Shown: positions 1-12,500 of the stretch, in pieces
Position numbering within the stretch: position 1 is the first letter of the stretch
Layout of the letters: each line of letters opens with the position of its first letter
Assembly: GCF_041260155.1 (NCBI RefSeq)
Contig: NC_091932.1
Location: 2,108,001-2,172,000, forward strand
DNA: 64,000 bases
Source: Ptychodera flava
Taxonomy: Eukaryota; Hemichordata; Enteropneusta; Ptychoderidae
Direction: 5' to 3'
The notes under the pieces: generated by a model
What the model saw: the letters and a program-made list of their open reading frames with translations, nothing else
The model's database searches: none
Told to the model about the DNA's origin: nothing
Made by a program: the position numbers and the translations under genes

Positions 1-1330
1 TTTTACAATTGTAATGGGAATGACAGTTATGTTATGCTGTGACTGAAGTCAGGCAAACCACACCTACAAGATAGATGTTAACCACAGACCTGGTAGCATT
101 TATTCTAGCTGTTATTCAAAAAACAGATTCACAAAACTTCTTTTTACGCTATTTATGTACATTTTTAATGAACGGCAGAGTTACTCGGAAGAATGATTTT
201 CACCGAGGCTAAAATGCACCCTGAATTATAGAGGAAATTACATTACTTGGCAAGGAAAAAAACTTAAGAAAACATACAAAAGGTCAGTGCATTCTCTTTT
301 ATATCTTTGTAGAACAATATCCAGGCCTAAATCTTCTCTGGTCAGTACATAAGCTGAGATTTGGAATAGTGCAGTCCTTATTTCTATTATTGGGCATGTA
401 GAAGGTGTTTTCTACTGATGAATTGTACTTTGACAGTTACTGCCAAGTGATCCCAGTGAAAGCTAAAATTACAAGAAAGTAATACATTCTTTGTCTTGTT
501 TAAATAACAGTAAGTAGAAGAGAATAAGTCAACTGGATGAAACATAGATAGCTCAAAGAGTACAAACAAACTTTCCTGCAGAATGAAAAGTTCATCCAGA
601 TTTTTGCTGTGCATGGTATTTCCCCAAACAACGCAGCACTTATTTCATGTACTTTTAATAAGGCAATGGTCCAAAATAATACAACAAGCATTTGGTATGG
701 AACAAAGTGTGGATATTAGAAAAATTCATTTGCTTACTGTTGAATAAATGCAATCAATATGTTCATTCCAAGATAGACATCCATGGACAGTTACATCTAG
801 AACTTTGACAAGACAACTTGTGGAATACAAGTTTCATTGATATCAATTGATGATTCATAGTTCTTGTTTGTACAATTCAACCTGTAAGGAGGAGTGATTA
901 GAATACCCTTTGTTTTCTTGACATTTGGACAGTGTCACGTAGAATTTGAGGACACCTCAAATAGATCATTGTGGAACTCCTGCATTAACGTAAGTTTTCC
1001 CTGACATACCGTACCATACCAATATAGTTAACAATTTGCTGACGATCTGTAAGGGAAGATTTAAACCGACGAATACATGCGTTAGAAAAATTATAAATTA
1101 ATAGTATCTTCAAAAGAATCTCAATTTACAATGTTAAATACCTCCAAAGTGTTAGTTAGACGACACTATTTCAATAACCGTCATTAATATTGTGCAATAA
1201 GATCATTTATAAAAGCTGTTTGATAAGTATGATTTTTTCCTTGAAACCTGACTGGTTATCTACGAATAAATTATTACACAAGTAATCATTCAGCATAATG
1301 AGAACATTTATTGTTAGCTACTATAGAATA
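1..1330. other. Intergenic, no gene seen
   Basis: AT-rich sequence with only short ORFs on either strand. I see no exon with conserved protein character, no RNA gene and no clear repeat. Confidence 0.5.
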
Positions 1331-1334
1331 TAGT

Positions 1335-2345
1335 CTATAGAAGCTATTGGGATGGGTATCCGTCCGGTGTCCGTCGTCAGTCTGTTTGTATGTATGTATG
1401 TATGTATGTATGTCCGTTTGTGAGGCGTCCGTCCACTCAAATATCTTGAGAACCGCAGTACTTACTGATTTGATATTTTTTGTATAGATGAAAAATATGA
1501 TTTTGAGAAACCATTTTTTTTAAATTTTTGATATTGTTGAAAATATGCAAATAAGTGTCAAAAAAGGCGTTTTTGGTAAAAAATCTTCTTCACAACCGCT
1601 GGTTAGACAGATTTGTTATTTGGTATACAAGTCCCTAGGGATAAGCCAACTTAGATTTCTTCAAATTGTGATGAAATATGCAAATCTGTATTTTTAAGGA
1701 ATTTTTTTATCATTTTTGGTCAAAACTTTATTTCATCAAAACAGCTTGTATGACAGCTTTGATATTTGGTATACAGGTTCCTACAGATAAACTAAATATG
1801 ATATATTGAATATATGACGAAATCTGCAATTTTGTATTTTTGGTGCAATTTTTGCCATTTTTGGTCAAAAAATGTGTTTCTCAAAAAACTACTTGTCTGA
1901 TGCCTTTGATATTTGGTATACAGGTTCCTAGGGGTTGTCTTAATGTGATATATTGAAATTTGATGAAATCTTCAACTTTTGTATTTTGGGGTAAATTTTT
2001 GCCATTTTTGGTCAAAATATTTGTTTCTCAAAAGTTACTCATCTGATAGCTTTGATATTTGGTATGAAATCATCAATTTTGTATTTTTGCAGCTAATTTT
2101 GCCATTTTTGGTCAGGCCATCCTGAAATGAGCTATCAAAGATATCCACCTTCTTCATCAATACGTGTGTCTCAAAAAGTTATTCTCTACATAATAAAGCA
2201 GAGCTGTGTCAACTGTTGGGTCGCTTGTTTTTTCAAAACCGCTGGTCAGACAGCTTTAATATTTGGTTTAAAGGTCCCTAGGATGACCTTAGTGAGATAA
2301 TTTCATACTGTCAGGAAATACTTAATTTTGTATCCATGTCTACAG
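1335..2345. repeat. Degenerate tandem repeat, period about 145 bp
   Basis: Begins with a (TATG)n run near 1386-1412. After it a unit recurs at roughly 1615, 1760, 1905, 2050 and 2250. Each unit carries a GATATTTGGTATACAGGTTC-like core, and most are followed by GATGAAATC and a TTTTGCCATTTTTGGTCAAAA-like segment. Copies differ by about 10-25%, so the array is old. It could be the body of a dispersed element; no ends were identified. Confidence 0.7.
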
Positions 2346-3660
2346 TAGCTTCAGGGACTTTGGCCCTATGTTTCAAATATTTTAGAGTTGTTAAAAGAGT
2401 TAAAACAGTTTCTCTAAGCCTCTATTTTGCTGCTCGCGGTTTCATATAAGATGCAATATTTTCACCGTTGTCGCAGTTTTGATTTCGACTACACAGCTTT
2501 TAAAGGAATTTGTTTTGCGTACGCGGTTGCTGCTACATGTAGCAGGTTTGCCAAAATGTTTGTTTCACGTTTATTGCACGCCCTGTACAGGAAAAACTGC
2601 CGAAGTGTATTGCTTCAATTTCACGATCACTTCTTTCACTTCTACCATAACAGTCCTTCCAGTTAAGGTAGTTATATGTGCAAATCGGCAAATATAGGTG
2701 ATATCACAATGCTAAATGTCTTTCACCACGATACGTAATCATATAACCAAAATAGCAAAATTCTTAAACCTTGTCATATTCTTCCTTCATTCCTTTTTGT
2801 CCCTAATTGGTATACAATTGAATATGCAAACTACCAAAATGCAGATTTAAAACTGTTACATGACCATATTAGTGTTGTATCATAGAATCGTCAATGTAGC
2901 CTACATGGCATTTGGTCAACTTTGGTGGTCTATACAGATATATATTCCAAATTAGAAGTCTCTGAAATACCTTAGTTACTTATTAGGTTTGCAAAAAGGC
3001 TAAATAATTTTCACTTATGTTATATCAGAGTATTTTCAATTTATATAGCGAGTTTTGTCAACTTTGTTCTGGTCAATCCAGATGTATATCTGTAATGAAG
3101 AAAGTTCATTACATACGGTATACAAACAAACAGTAACATCAACATTGTCATAATTCTTAAACAGACAAACAAACAGACAAACACAAATACAGACATACTC
3201 AGAGAATTAAAAACATCAGTACCACAATAGCTCATTCGAATGAACACACGAGCTAAAAATCCTAGTCACGGTAATACTATTTATTCAAGTCCTGCATGCC
3301 CTACTCCTCATAATTTAGTGCATCCTCCCTTGCTATGTAAATGAGCAGAAATGAGCAAAAATAAGTCAACATACTACTTCTAGAACTCAAAAGGTGGAAA
3401 ATCTTGAATTAGAACCCAGAATTTAAAGTTTTAGTAAAATCATTTTCTACTTCAATCTAAACCTACGTGCATAGTGTGGTTGTTTGTGACGGGACATAAT
3501 TTTTGAGTCGGTAGAGTACACAGATTCCTGGCGACAACATGGACCAACGAATACGTGAAAACATATTTAAATTAAAGGGATATCGCAGTATTCTTCAATA
3601 TACATGCATTATATCTGAAAGAAATAGTGATAAAAACCTGAGACTAGTATACCTGACATA
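2346..3660. other. Intergenic upstream of gene A
   Basis: No gene recognised. It contains a weak array of CAAACAGACAAACA-type repeats near 3120-3185. The promoter of gene A is presumably at its right end, but no TATA box or initiator can be defended. Confidence 0.4.
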
Positions 3661-3742
3661 GTAAAAAATCTCAGGTTAGTGGAGGTGTGCGCGCAGGCGT
3701 GTTTCTCTCGAGGGCGCGGAGGCTTGAAGAGGAATGTTGCGT

Positions 3743-3834
3743 CACGTGATATGTGCCGACAATGCGCGTTCTCGAAGAACTTGCCGCGGCAATTTCATCG
3801 AGAACGCGCATTGCCGCGCGTCGCATATCACGTG
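3743..3834. promoter_or_regulatory. GC-rich palindrome just upstream of gene A with two CACGTG boxes
   Basis: Two arms of about 40 nt meet at the perfect palindrome TTGCCGCGGCAA (3781-3792). Each arm carries GAACGCGCATTG or its complement, and each outer end is CACGTGATAT or its complement. It ends about 90 nt before the start codon of gene A, so it probably lies in the promoter or 5' UTR. CACGTG is the canonical E-box for bHLH factors. A small fold-back mobile element is the main alternative. Confidence 0.6.
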
Positions 3835-3926
3835 CCGCTATGCCTCTACAGAAATGTTTTAAACAGTGTATCATTGTGGAATAATTTGCACGTCTTGGCC
3901 AATCTAGTTTTCCCCAAATATCAACC

Positions 3927-4161
3927 ATGGGGAAAATTTTATGGCTTAAATTTGCTGTGCAATTTGCATTAATCTTATCATGTTTACTTACTTCAACGGT
4001 AGCGACAAATGCAGGCAACGACGACGACGAAGTGATACGCATTGGATTTCTGATACCTATGTCGGATCCGTTCAGTGTCACCACTGATGTCATCGGAAAT
4101 TCAATAGCTGGGGCATTTGATATGGCTATAGAACGGGCCAATGAAATGGGATTTGTTGACG
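3927..4161 (+). CDS. Gene A exon 1 (signal peptide, start of ectodomain)
   Basis: Codes aa 1-78. A hydrophobic leader ([12 protein letters not shown]) is followed by [13 protein letters not shown], the first beta strand of the ANF-receptor fold. Donor G|GTAAGA, ends in phase 1. Confidence 0.92.
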
Positions 4162-7100
4162 GTAAGAATGGCATGGACGGACGTCGAAAAGTCTATAGAG
4201 AACGAACAAGGGGAGAATTGAACGAATTTTGTCTTCAAAAGATGACGTTGCCGATCACATATAGGAATAAATATTTTTGATAAATTTAGCGACATATGCC
4301 TTGGGACCAAGCGTCTGAACAAAGAGGAGATCTTGAACATTGGAAAAATCAGAAAATTAAGATAAAATTTTACTCAAAGTTCTTGTTCACAATATAATAC
4401 AGAACATTTTATCTTACAACTTATGGTATCTTACCTGCTAGTTTACAAACATTATGAAGTATGATTGTTTCACTACAGGTTATCATGTTGAATACGACTG
4501 GCAAGATACCTATGCTCGTACCAATAAAGGAATACAAACGATTACGAAATATTGGCGAGATGATCACCAAGCTATTATTGGTCCAGGCGGGTCATGTGAA
4601 TACGAAGCACGCCATGCATCAGTTCTTGGGCTTCCTTTGATAGACTTTGTAAGTAAGATGGTTTGTATTGAGTAACCCATCTCGATTTGTGAGAAATATG
4701 CCAGAGATTCTCAGCATAAAGCTTGTACCTCTCGGGAAATACGTCACTGTATGGTCTTGCAGTTATATTGTTCGTTTCCATGAATATATTATACACACCT
4801 ACATTGAACTGTGTCTCCCAGACTTATAATATTGATAACGTTGCATTCGCTTTTTTCATTTGTTCTATTGTTCTATCTCTTTTATTCCTTCAAAAACAGG
4901 ATAATTTTTGTTAAAAAGATTCCAATATATGTTGCTATTCAGCATATCAATTCGGTTTCTTCTTCTTCTTGAACAGACGAATCGCAATTTTTTTTAATAA
5001 TACTGTAGTCCATGGAATAATTTAGCAATATATAAGTGATTTAAACAACAAAAGTACAACAACCAAAGCATACTTGTGTTGTTATCATTTTTTATTATCA
5101 CACTTTATTTAGAGAGTGTAATCTGATTACAATACAGTAATTGTAATTCCATCATGATGCCAGATAGTCAAGTACCACGAAACGATCGGAAACTTACAAA
5201 ATTTGATGTTTTCATGGTCATTCCGTTGCAAACGCAATATTCACTGTGAAGCCTACCGTTAACACCCCCTTCAAATCATATGCTTTACATATGTCCCGAA
5301 AGTAAATTTAAATTAAAAATGCGTCAATTATATGACCTAGTGTCAAAAATGAGCGTATACTTAACAGAAGAGATCTAATTACGGTCCGACAATCTTGTCT
5401 TCCCAAAACTACATTGACATTGACTCCAGACCTTTCGGGAATTTGGATCTCACTATAACTTTCACAAGTCTTTTTGTCATACCAGCGTCTTTCATTATTC
5501 TATTCCCTCTTTACCGAAGTTAACAAATTCGTTCAGCCTTTCGGCTTACATTCCACAATCTCTTGATATTTTTCACTGACTGGTCAATTTCTTCCAAACC
5601 ATTCTTCAACGATACATATTAGACCAGGCATTCAAAATATCAGACCAGGCATTCAAAATATCAGACCAGGTATTCAAAATATCAGACCAGGCATTCAAAA
5701 TCACCAGTCATAGTTCAAGGGAGTCCAGGGGGTCAAAATCCGCTAACACAAAGTAAATTTCAACCATTATTACAATGACCTCAGTCAGCATAGCACCACG
5801 ATAAAAACCTCGGACGACGACGATTGTACGCAATACGGCCCTTCCACGGGACCATGCACTGTAAAAGTATGAATAATTCTAGTGTAAAATAAATATGTTC
5901 TGAAAAATGATTCACAACATCGTAACAGAATACGGCTGGATTAGACACATACCTTAAAATCTTAGAGGGCCGACATTCCGAAGTTAGAGGCTTAGTTACA
6001 ACTGACATGACTAAACACCTTTCGAAGTTGTTGTCGTTACTACGAGAATGTGCTTGATAACAGGTTCGTTGGCTACCCTTGTATGATGCATGAAGTGCAA
6101 ACTCCAAAATTTGATTTGCATAATCAATATCAGCTTGATGAGTCAGGCAGTCAGCTGTAGTGCGAAGAGGAAGGCGCATCATGATTGTTTGCGATGGTTC
6201 TGTCCTGTACGTCGTCACCTGAGATTTCGCTGGACATCGTGTGACATTCATTAAGTGCAATCATCACTACAAATGCAAGATCCATTTGATAAAAACATCG
6301 ACCATAATTGTAAAAACATTGGAACCATAAATGTAATAAAAACATCAACCATAATTGTAAAAACATAACAACCACAAATGTGATAACAAAAGCAACAGTA
6401 ATATATTACTAACGGTAAATTTAATAAAATCTGTATCGTCATTTACTACGAAGAATTGTCGCTTACAATATATCTAAGGTATAATTGTGTAGATAGTTTC
6501 CGTTTTTGTCAGTTTGTTTGTATAATACAAACACTCTGCATATATAATAAAACACCTTCCACTTCCTTGTACTTGTGACGTCGATTGGCAAACAAACTTT
6601 ACTGTCACAGGAGATGTATATTTCTCTTCTGAAGAGTTTTCCTCCATTTTTTAATCAACAAGGTTTGTTCTGACCATTGAAATGTTTTCTTAAGAATGCA
6701 AGGGAAATAAATTAAATTTGTTCTCATTTTAATAGTCTAATAATGGAATGAAGGCAACTTCATGCACCAGTCTTTTTTGTTAGCGGCACGATATATTGGA
6801 TCTGTATGGCTGCGTGGTGGTGAGGTACAGGACGAAAAACCGCTGCATTGCACTGTGTGTTGACCTAGGCTTTTATGACCTAGGTCACCTGTAACGGGCG
6901 GTTCATTTGTGATTCGTCTTATGGTGCGTTTGAAAACCTCAGTATGATCTCTTCATCAGCCTCTTTTCAATGTTTGAGGTTTGCTGTTTGTCATAGGTCC
7001 TTGTTGGCGGCTTCATAAATGTTGTGATTTTTTATAATCCGTTTTTGCTCTGTTACGGTGGTTCAAAGTTGTGATTATTGTTGTGTCCTAGATTTAAAGG

Positions 7101-9208
7101 CTCATTAAATCTTTATGTAATTCATACGTACGGTGGCAATACAGACTGAATTGCTGTCATACAGAATGCTGCAAAAACAAAACCAAGTGGCAGGAAAGTA
7201 TACAATAACGTACTTTAGTTGTAGTTTAATGTTTATTATTTACTCAGGACATTACAAACAAAGGATCAAATTCGGATACAAGTTCCTTACATTTGTAGTT
7301 GATTTGTATTACATTTACGGTTGCGTGCTATTACATTTATTGTTCACTGTTATTAGTGCGTTTTCTGACAATTATGGTTTGTATTACATTTATGGAGGTT
7401 TCACATAGATACTTACGACCGCTTGTGTATTGTCAGTCTTTACCATTGTTACAATACCACCTACTCAGGATAAAAAGGTTATGTGGTATATGAACACCTA
7501 CTTTTTGCCGTTGTATTATTAGTATTATACCATACCAGTATATTGATGGTGCAAATACAGAGATCTGATTGGTCGAGACGCGAAAAGAACTGTGGTATAT
7601 TGGCGATATACCATGGCTGGCACACGAGTGAGCTCTCAGCTTGAGTTAAATCCGTTTTTGACGATCCACACCAGAATTTCGATATACTGTTCTGATATAA
7701 TAGCAATAAATCACACCCAGCGACTCGCTATCGCTCGTGCATATATTTTGTGAACTGGTCAAAATCTCGTGGTATATACCGTCGCCGGGTGTGCTTTATT
7801 AGTTAAATATGAAATTGTAGTGGTGATTTCTATATACATAACTGTCACCGTATTTGCTGTGTACGACGATATATCACGGCATCCAACAGTGTTTTTCGGA
7901 CACTCGATGAGGTGTGTGAGCGACATGATTACATGTCGGTAATAAAACAATAACAGCCGGTGATATTTCGCATACATTACAACCAAGTAAATCCCACATC
8001 TTGGTCAGTATGAAAACAATGCTATTATACATATAATTATTCAACCCTGTTTCTTCAGTAAAATATGTTTCTTTATTTGCCTTATAGTTTTGTGACGACG
8101 AAGTGTCCGATAAATCTGTTTACAAGACCTTTGCAAGAACCAAACCGGCAAATTCTGAAGTTGCTTATGCAGTTGTTGAAGTCTTTAAACAATTTGGATG
8201 GACACGCTGCAGCATTGTCAGTTCTGACGACCCAAACTTCGTCGGCATCACCAATCTTGTCTTAAGATTATTCCAAGAAAGCGTCATTGAAGTGACAAAT
8301 CACCACATCTTCCCAGGAGGCTATATTCCTCACTACTTTATCTACAAGTATGAAGAGTGGTACCATGTCATCGAGAACTTGCGGAAAAATACGCGAAGTA
8401 AGTGAAATGAAATGCTTAATATGTATGTTGCCATTTCAATAAACTGTTTATTTTAATCACCAGGTATTGTGATAATCGATAAGTGTTCTGTGGCTGATGA
8501 TTTAGCCTAATGGCCGAACCTCTTCATTATTTTCGGTGAATTACTTGTGAGTGGTTTTTTAAATAAAAAGATAAAAACTGGACAAATTTGGTACCCACTT
8601 ATAAGCTTGCCTGCTACTTTTACAAACTAGTTTAATCAACGGCTTGTTTTCTATGTTCAAAATCGTCAGCGTAGAAAACGCCGAGCACTATTGTCACTAC
8701 CAACAAGACAAACAGACGATTTGTTATTGTCAGGCATTGCACACAGTAAACCACGATGAAAATTTAAGAGTAAGATAACATTATCACCGGAAAAGCCCCC
8801 AAACTAAGCTGTACAAATAGAATCCATAATGTTTGTCCAATCGCATATTTTTCAACTTCTTCCCTCTGCAGTCTATCTTTTTATCGGAAAGATAATTCAC
8901 CATCGTGATTTTATTCTGCACATGTATCGTGCCGGAGTCTATGACAATCAGGATAGCATTGTTGTCGCCACTTCCGTTGAACACATGTATCAAGGTTTAC
9001 AAGGATACTCAATCGGTAATTAATGTTTAATTTATTATTATGTATCAGTGCATAGGGCAAAATCAAGCTTTGCTGGAAATAGCATTATTGACACTACATA
9101 AATCAAGCTAAAGGGGTTTATTTGGGTTTAATTGTTATACAGTTCATGGTAATCTTAATACCGATTTCCTTCAAGGAACATACACACAATATTTCAAGGA
9201 ACATACAC

Positions 9209-9301
<93 letters not shown>

Positions 9302-9445
9302 ATAACACAACAAGTACAAAGTAATTATTATAATTAGTATTATTAGTATTATTACTTTGTACTTGAAGTAATTTGTGTTATAATTATAACGCTCTGCTTT
9401 AGCATCGAGTACTGTAATTTCCCACTAGGACATCTGTATACTTCG

Positions 9446-9524
<79 letters not shown>

Positions 9525-12500
9525 TTAAATTTCATTTTATTTCAGCAATATTATGAAACAGAGTACAGAAAATGAATTTAAACGGTGACAGTCTCATTCG
9601 ATCACTAAATTTAGAATTCTTCTCGATCTCCACGCTGATTTTCTGTTATCTGTCAGGCTGGTATGACACGGAAGACGATGAATTGGCTAGAGAAGCACTC
9701 AGGTACTCCTTATTGGTTGAGTTTCGACAACCACTGGCAGATTTTGATGTATACAACGCTTTTGCTGAAGAGTATGCACGCAGGACCGAGTACATCTTCG
9801 GAGGAGACGGCTTTGGTGACGTAAGCACAAATGACGTTACAGTGACTTATGTAGCGTGTTATACATGTTACAGTGAATTTGCACCATTTTAAATTTTGAA
9901 AAAGATGTTTTGCCAATATCAGATTAACCATTCTGATGTTTAACTTACTGTTCTGTCAGTAACGTATGTTATTACGTCATAATACGGGTCGAGCAGTTAT
10001 CATTTATACCTTCAACGTCCCTCCTGTTTGCCACTATTATTTCCTGCGTGCCTATAAAACACTTGAAATTGTTGATTTTCCTATGAAATTAACTTGTATA
10101 AAAACTAGATTCCATTAAAAAGCATTGAAGACTCATAAAAATCCATAATTCTGATGTTAAGATATACACATACCTTAATTTGTGACCAGTGTTTCACGTA
10201 GAACGTCATAGGTGACCTTCGTTGTACGAGTTGTAAACGAGTGGAAATGTCAGGAGGATGAGGCAAAGCAAGTGAGAATCAATGGTTGTTGAAAGAAATG
10301 CTAGGATATTTATTTGTCATTCTTGTTCATTGATTCATTATTGACAAATCGATTTCGTCTTCTTTCTCCAATTAGATGGATAACAAAGCTTATTTTCTGT
10401 ACGATGCCGCTATGCAACTCTGTAGAGCCATGAATTTGACTCTCTTGAATGGCGGGAATATCAGAGATGCGTCAACGGTAATGTCGTATATACTCAACAG
10501 CACATATCAAAGTGAGTCGTGTTTCACAATTATGAGAATAGTGTGTTGATGTGAGTTGTGAAAGAAATAATCCTGAACATGCTGTGAAGTACTGATTCAT
10601 ACCGAACGCTTTTTATAGTTTCAGAAAGCATTTCTGATATCTGTACAAATGGCAGCATGTCTGACTTGTACTCTCATTTTTTTAACTTTAAGCATCGTCC
10701 TCCGTCGGTTAATCCATAGACCCTGGAGCGTCTCGATCCAGGGTCTGCGGTTAATCTTATAATCAAATATGTAATGATGAGTATTAACCTAAAGTGTCTC
10801 CGAGATCGAGAGGGCGGTATAAACAAATCCATAGCACTGAATTTGGTTTAGTGTTAAAAACTTGCCAGTTCTCACGGCTTGCTTCTGGTGCATAACGGCG
10901 ATGTTGTAACAAAAATGTTCGATTACAGGCGAATTTGGTCGTGAAGCATATATTAATGAAAATGGAGATGCAATCGGCGTTTATGATTTGAAATCGTGGC
11001 GATTGTATGACATGGTAACTCACTTCCACTTTGGTAAATATTTTGAAGAGGAACTGACAATAGGTGTTGACTATGGCATGGTACCTATTGCAGCGATAGC
11101 GAGGGACTCTATGACACAATATTGGGTAAGTGTAGCATGTTTTTTGGCAAATTAGGCTACTGAAGATGATCACTATTGATATGAATTATTGTCTCTTTTC
11201 CCAAGTGGAGCTCGAGAATAGAATTGAAAATCTATTTATTTAGCGAACAGAAACATTCCCTTGGGGCAATCTCCATGGCTACAAGCTACGTGACAGGAAT
11301 GCTGGTCCATGGAAGCTCGTTGCTTTCGATTATACACTGCGATCATAATAATGATGAATGAGAACGACGGCCGAGCTAACAGTAAAAGCACTGCGAAAGG
11401 GATGTACAAGACAGGACGTCTCAGGCACAGTCCCTTGACAGAACTGAAAAACAAAACAAAACAAAACAAAACAAAATCCGAAAAGGGAACATTTCATTTT
11501 CTCCTTGTTTTTTCAGTTGTCGACGTAAAGCTGTGACCGAAACGTCCCATGATTTTACCTCTCTTTCAAACTATTTTATTCACCGCTGACTCGGCTTTAA
11601 CATTGTTACCTCGCACTTGTGCTGTTCTTAATCTTTTCTTGTGAGGGTTTTGTATTTTTAATCGAATGCGATGCATTGTCTTGTCAGGCGGCGTTATCAC
11701 GAAGGAAATTTGTTTCTCAGAAAACGTTTAGTGTGGTACGAAGTTCAAACTTTCAGTATAGTACAGAGTTCAGTGTGTAACAGTTTAAGTGAACCTACTC
11801 TGTGAATTTTACGTAACTAGACTTCATGAAATCTAACAGTTATGTGTTAATTGGGTACTGTGACAAACAACACAAAGTTGATGGTAATTTAGCATATAAG
11901 TGTCATCTAATTCACGCATACTCTTAATTGTCGGAACTATCACAAAGTAGTTGAGCAGATGTTTGCTTAGGATGATGTCAGCATAAACGGATGTTTGTAT
12001 GAACAAGTTGAAAGTTTAAGGGTAGACGTTTCTAATAATATATGTTGTTTTCGCCAGTGTCTAATTAATTTACGAGAGTTCTCCGGAAGAGTAACTTATG
12101 AAACAGTTTCATTGATTAAGATTTGTAATTCATTACCCGCTCATTGTTTTTAGAGTTGTTTGTTCAATTAAGTTTTACCTTGAATTATTGTAATGGGTTG
12201 AATCGCATTTCCATGTATAATTAAGTTAAGGAGTTATATAGTTAGGTGTTAAGTTGATAGAGTAGCCTTTTATCACCAGCGGCTCTTCTGTAAGCATCTT
12301 TACTGAAGAAATAAAGATTGCCATTTGTCATCCACAAGCCACTACTCTGGTCGATCTCTGGTATCCTACTCGTAAGACGATTGAAATCAGCGCTATAACA
12401 GCGTTATCAAATCTAACTTTCTTGAAGTGATCTCTTTTATTGCCGGTATTCACAATAGGAAAACTTGTGAGACTAGAGCGAGAAAATGACGCTTTCTCGC

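Larger units (their letters stand above)
4649..8087 (+). other. Gene A intron 2 (3.4 kb, repeat-rich)
   Basis: Longest intron of gene A. It contains the 21-bp repeat at 5619, the two AATGTAATAA-motif clusters and a short fold-back at 7703-7803, each listed separately. An open frame of 159 codons on the minus strand (5781-6260) has no match I recognise and may be chance or part of a mobile element. Confidence 0.75.

Noticed and set aside
5781-6260. 159-codon minus-strand ORF in gene A intron 2
   Set aside because: No recognisable motif and no splice-linked neighbours; length alone is not enough. A database search would decide.
9122-9337. ORF rich in Ile-Tyr
   Set aside because: Translation of a TA microsatellite.
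11860-12375. Possible solo LTR-like stretch with AATAAA in gene A intron 7
   Set aside because: No second copy, no convincing ends and no internal region; not called.
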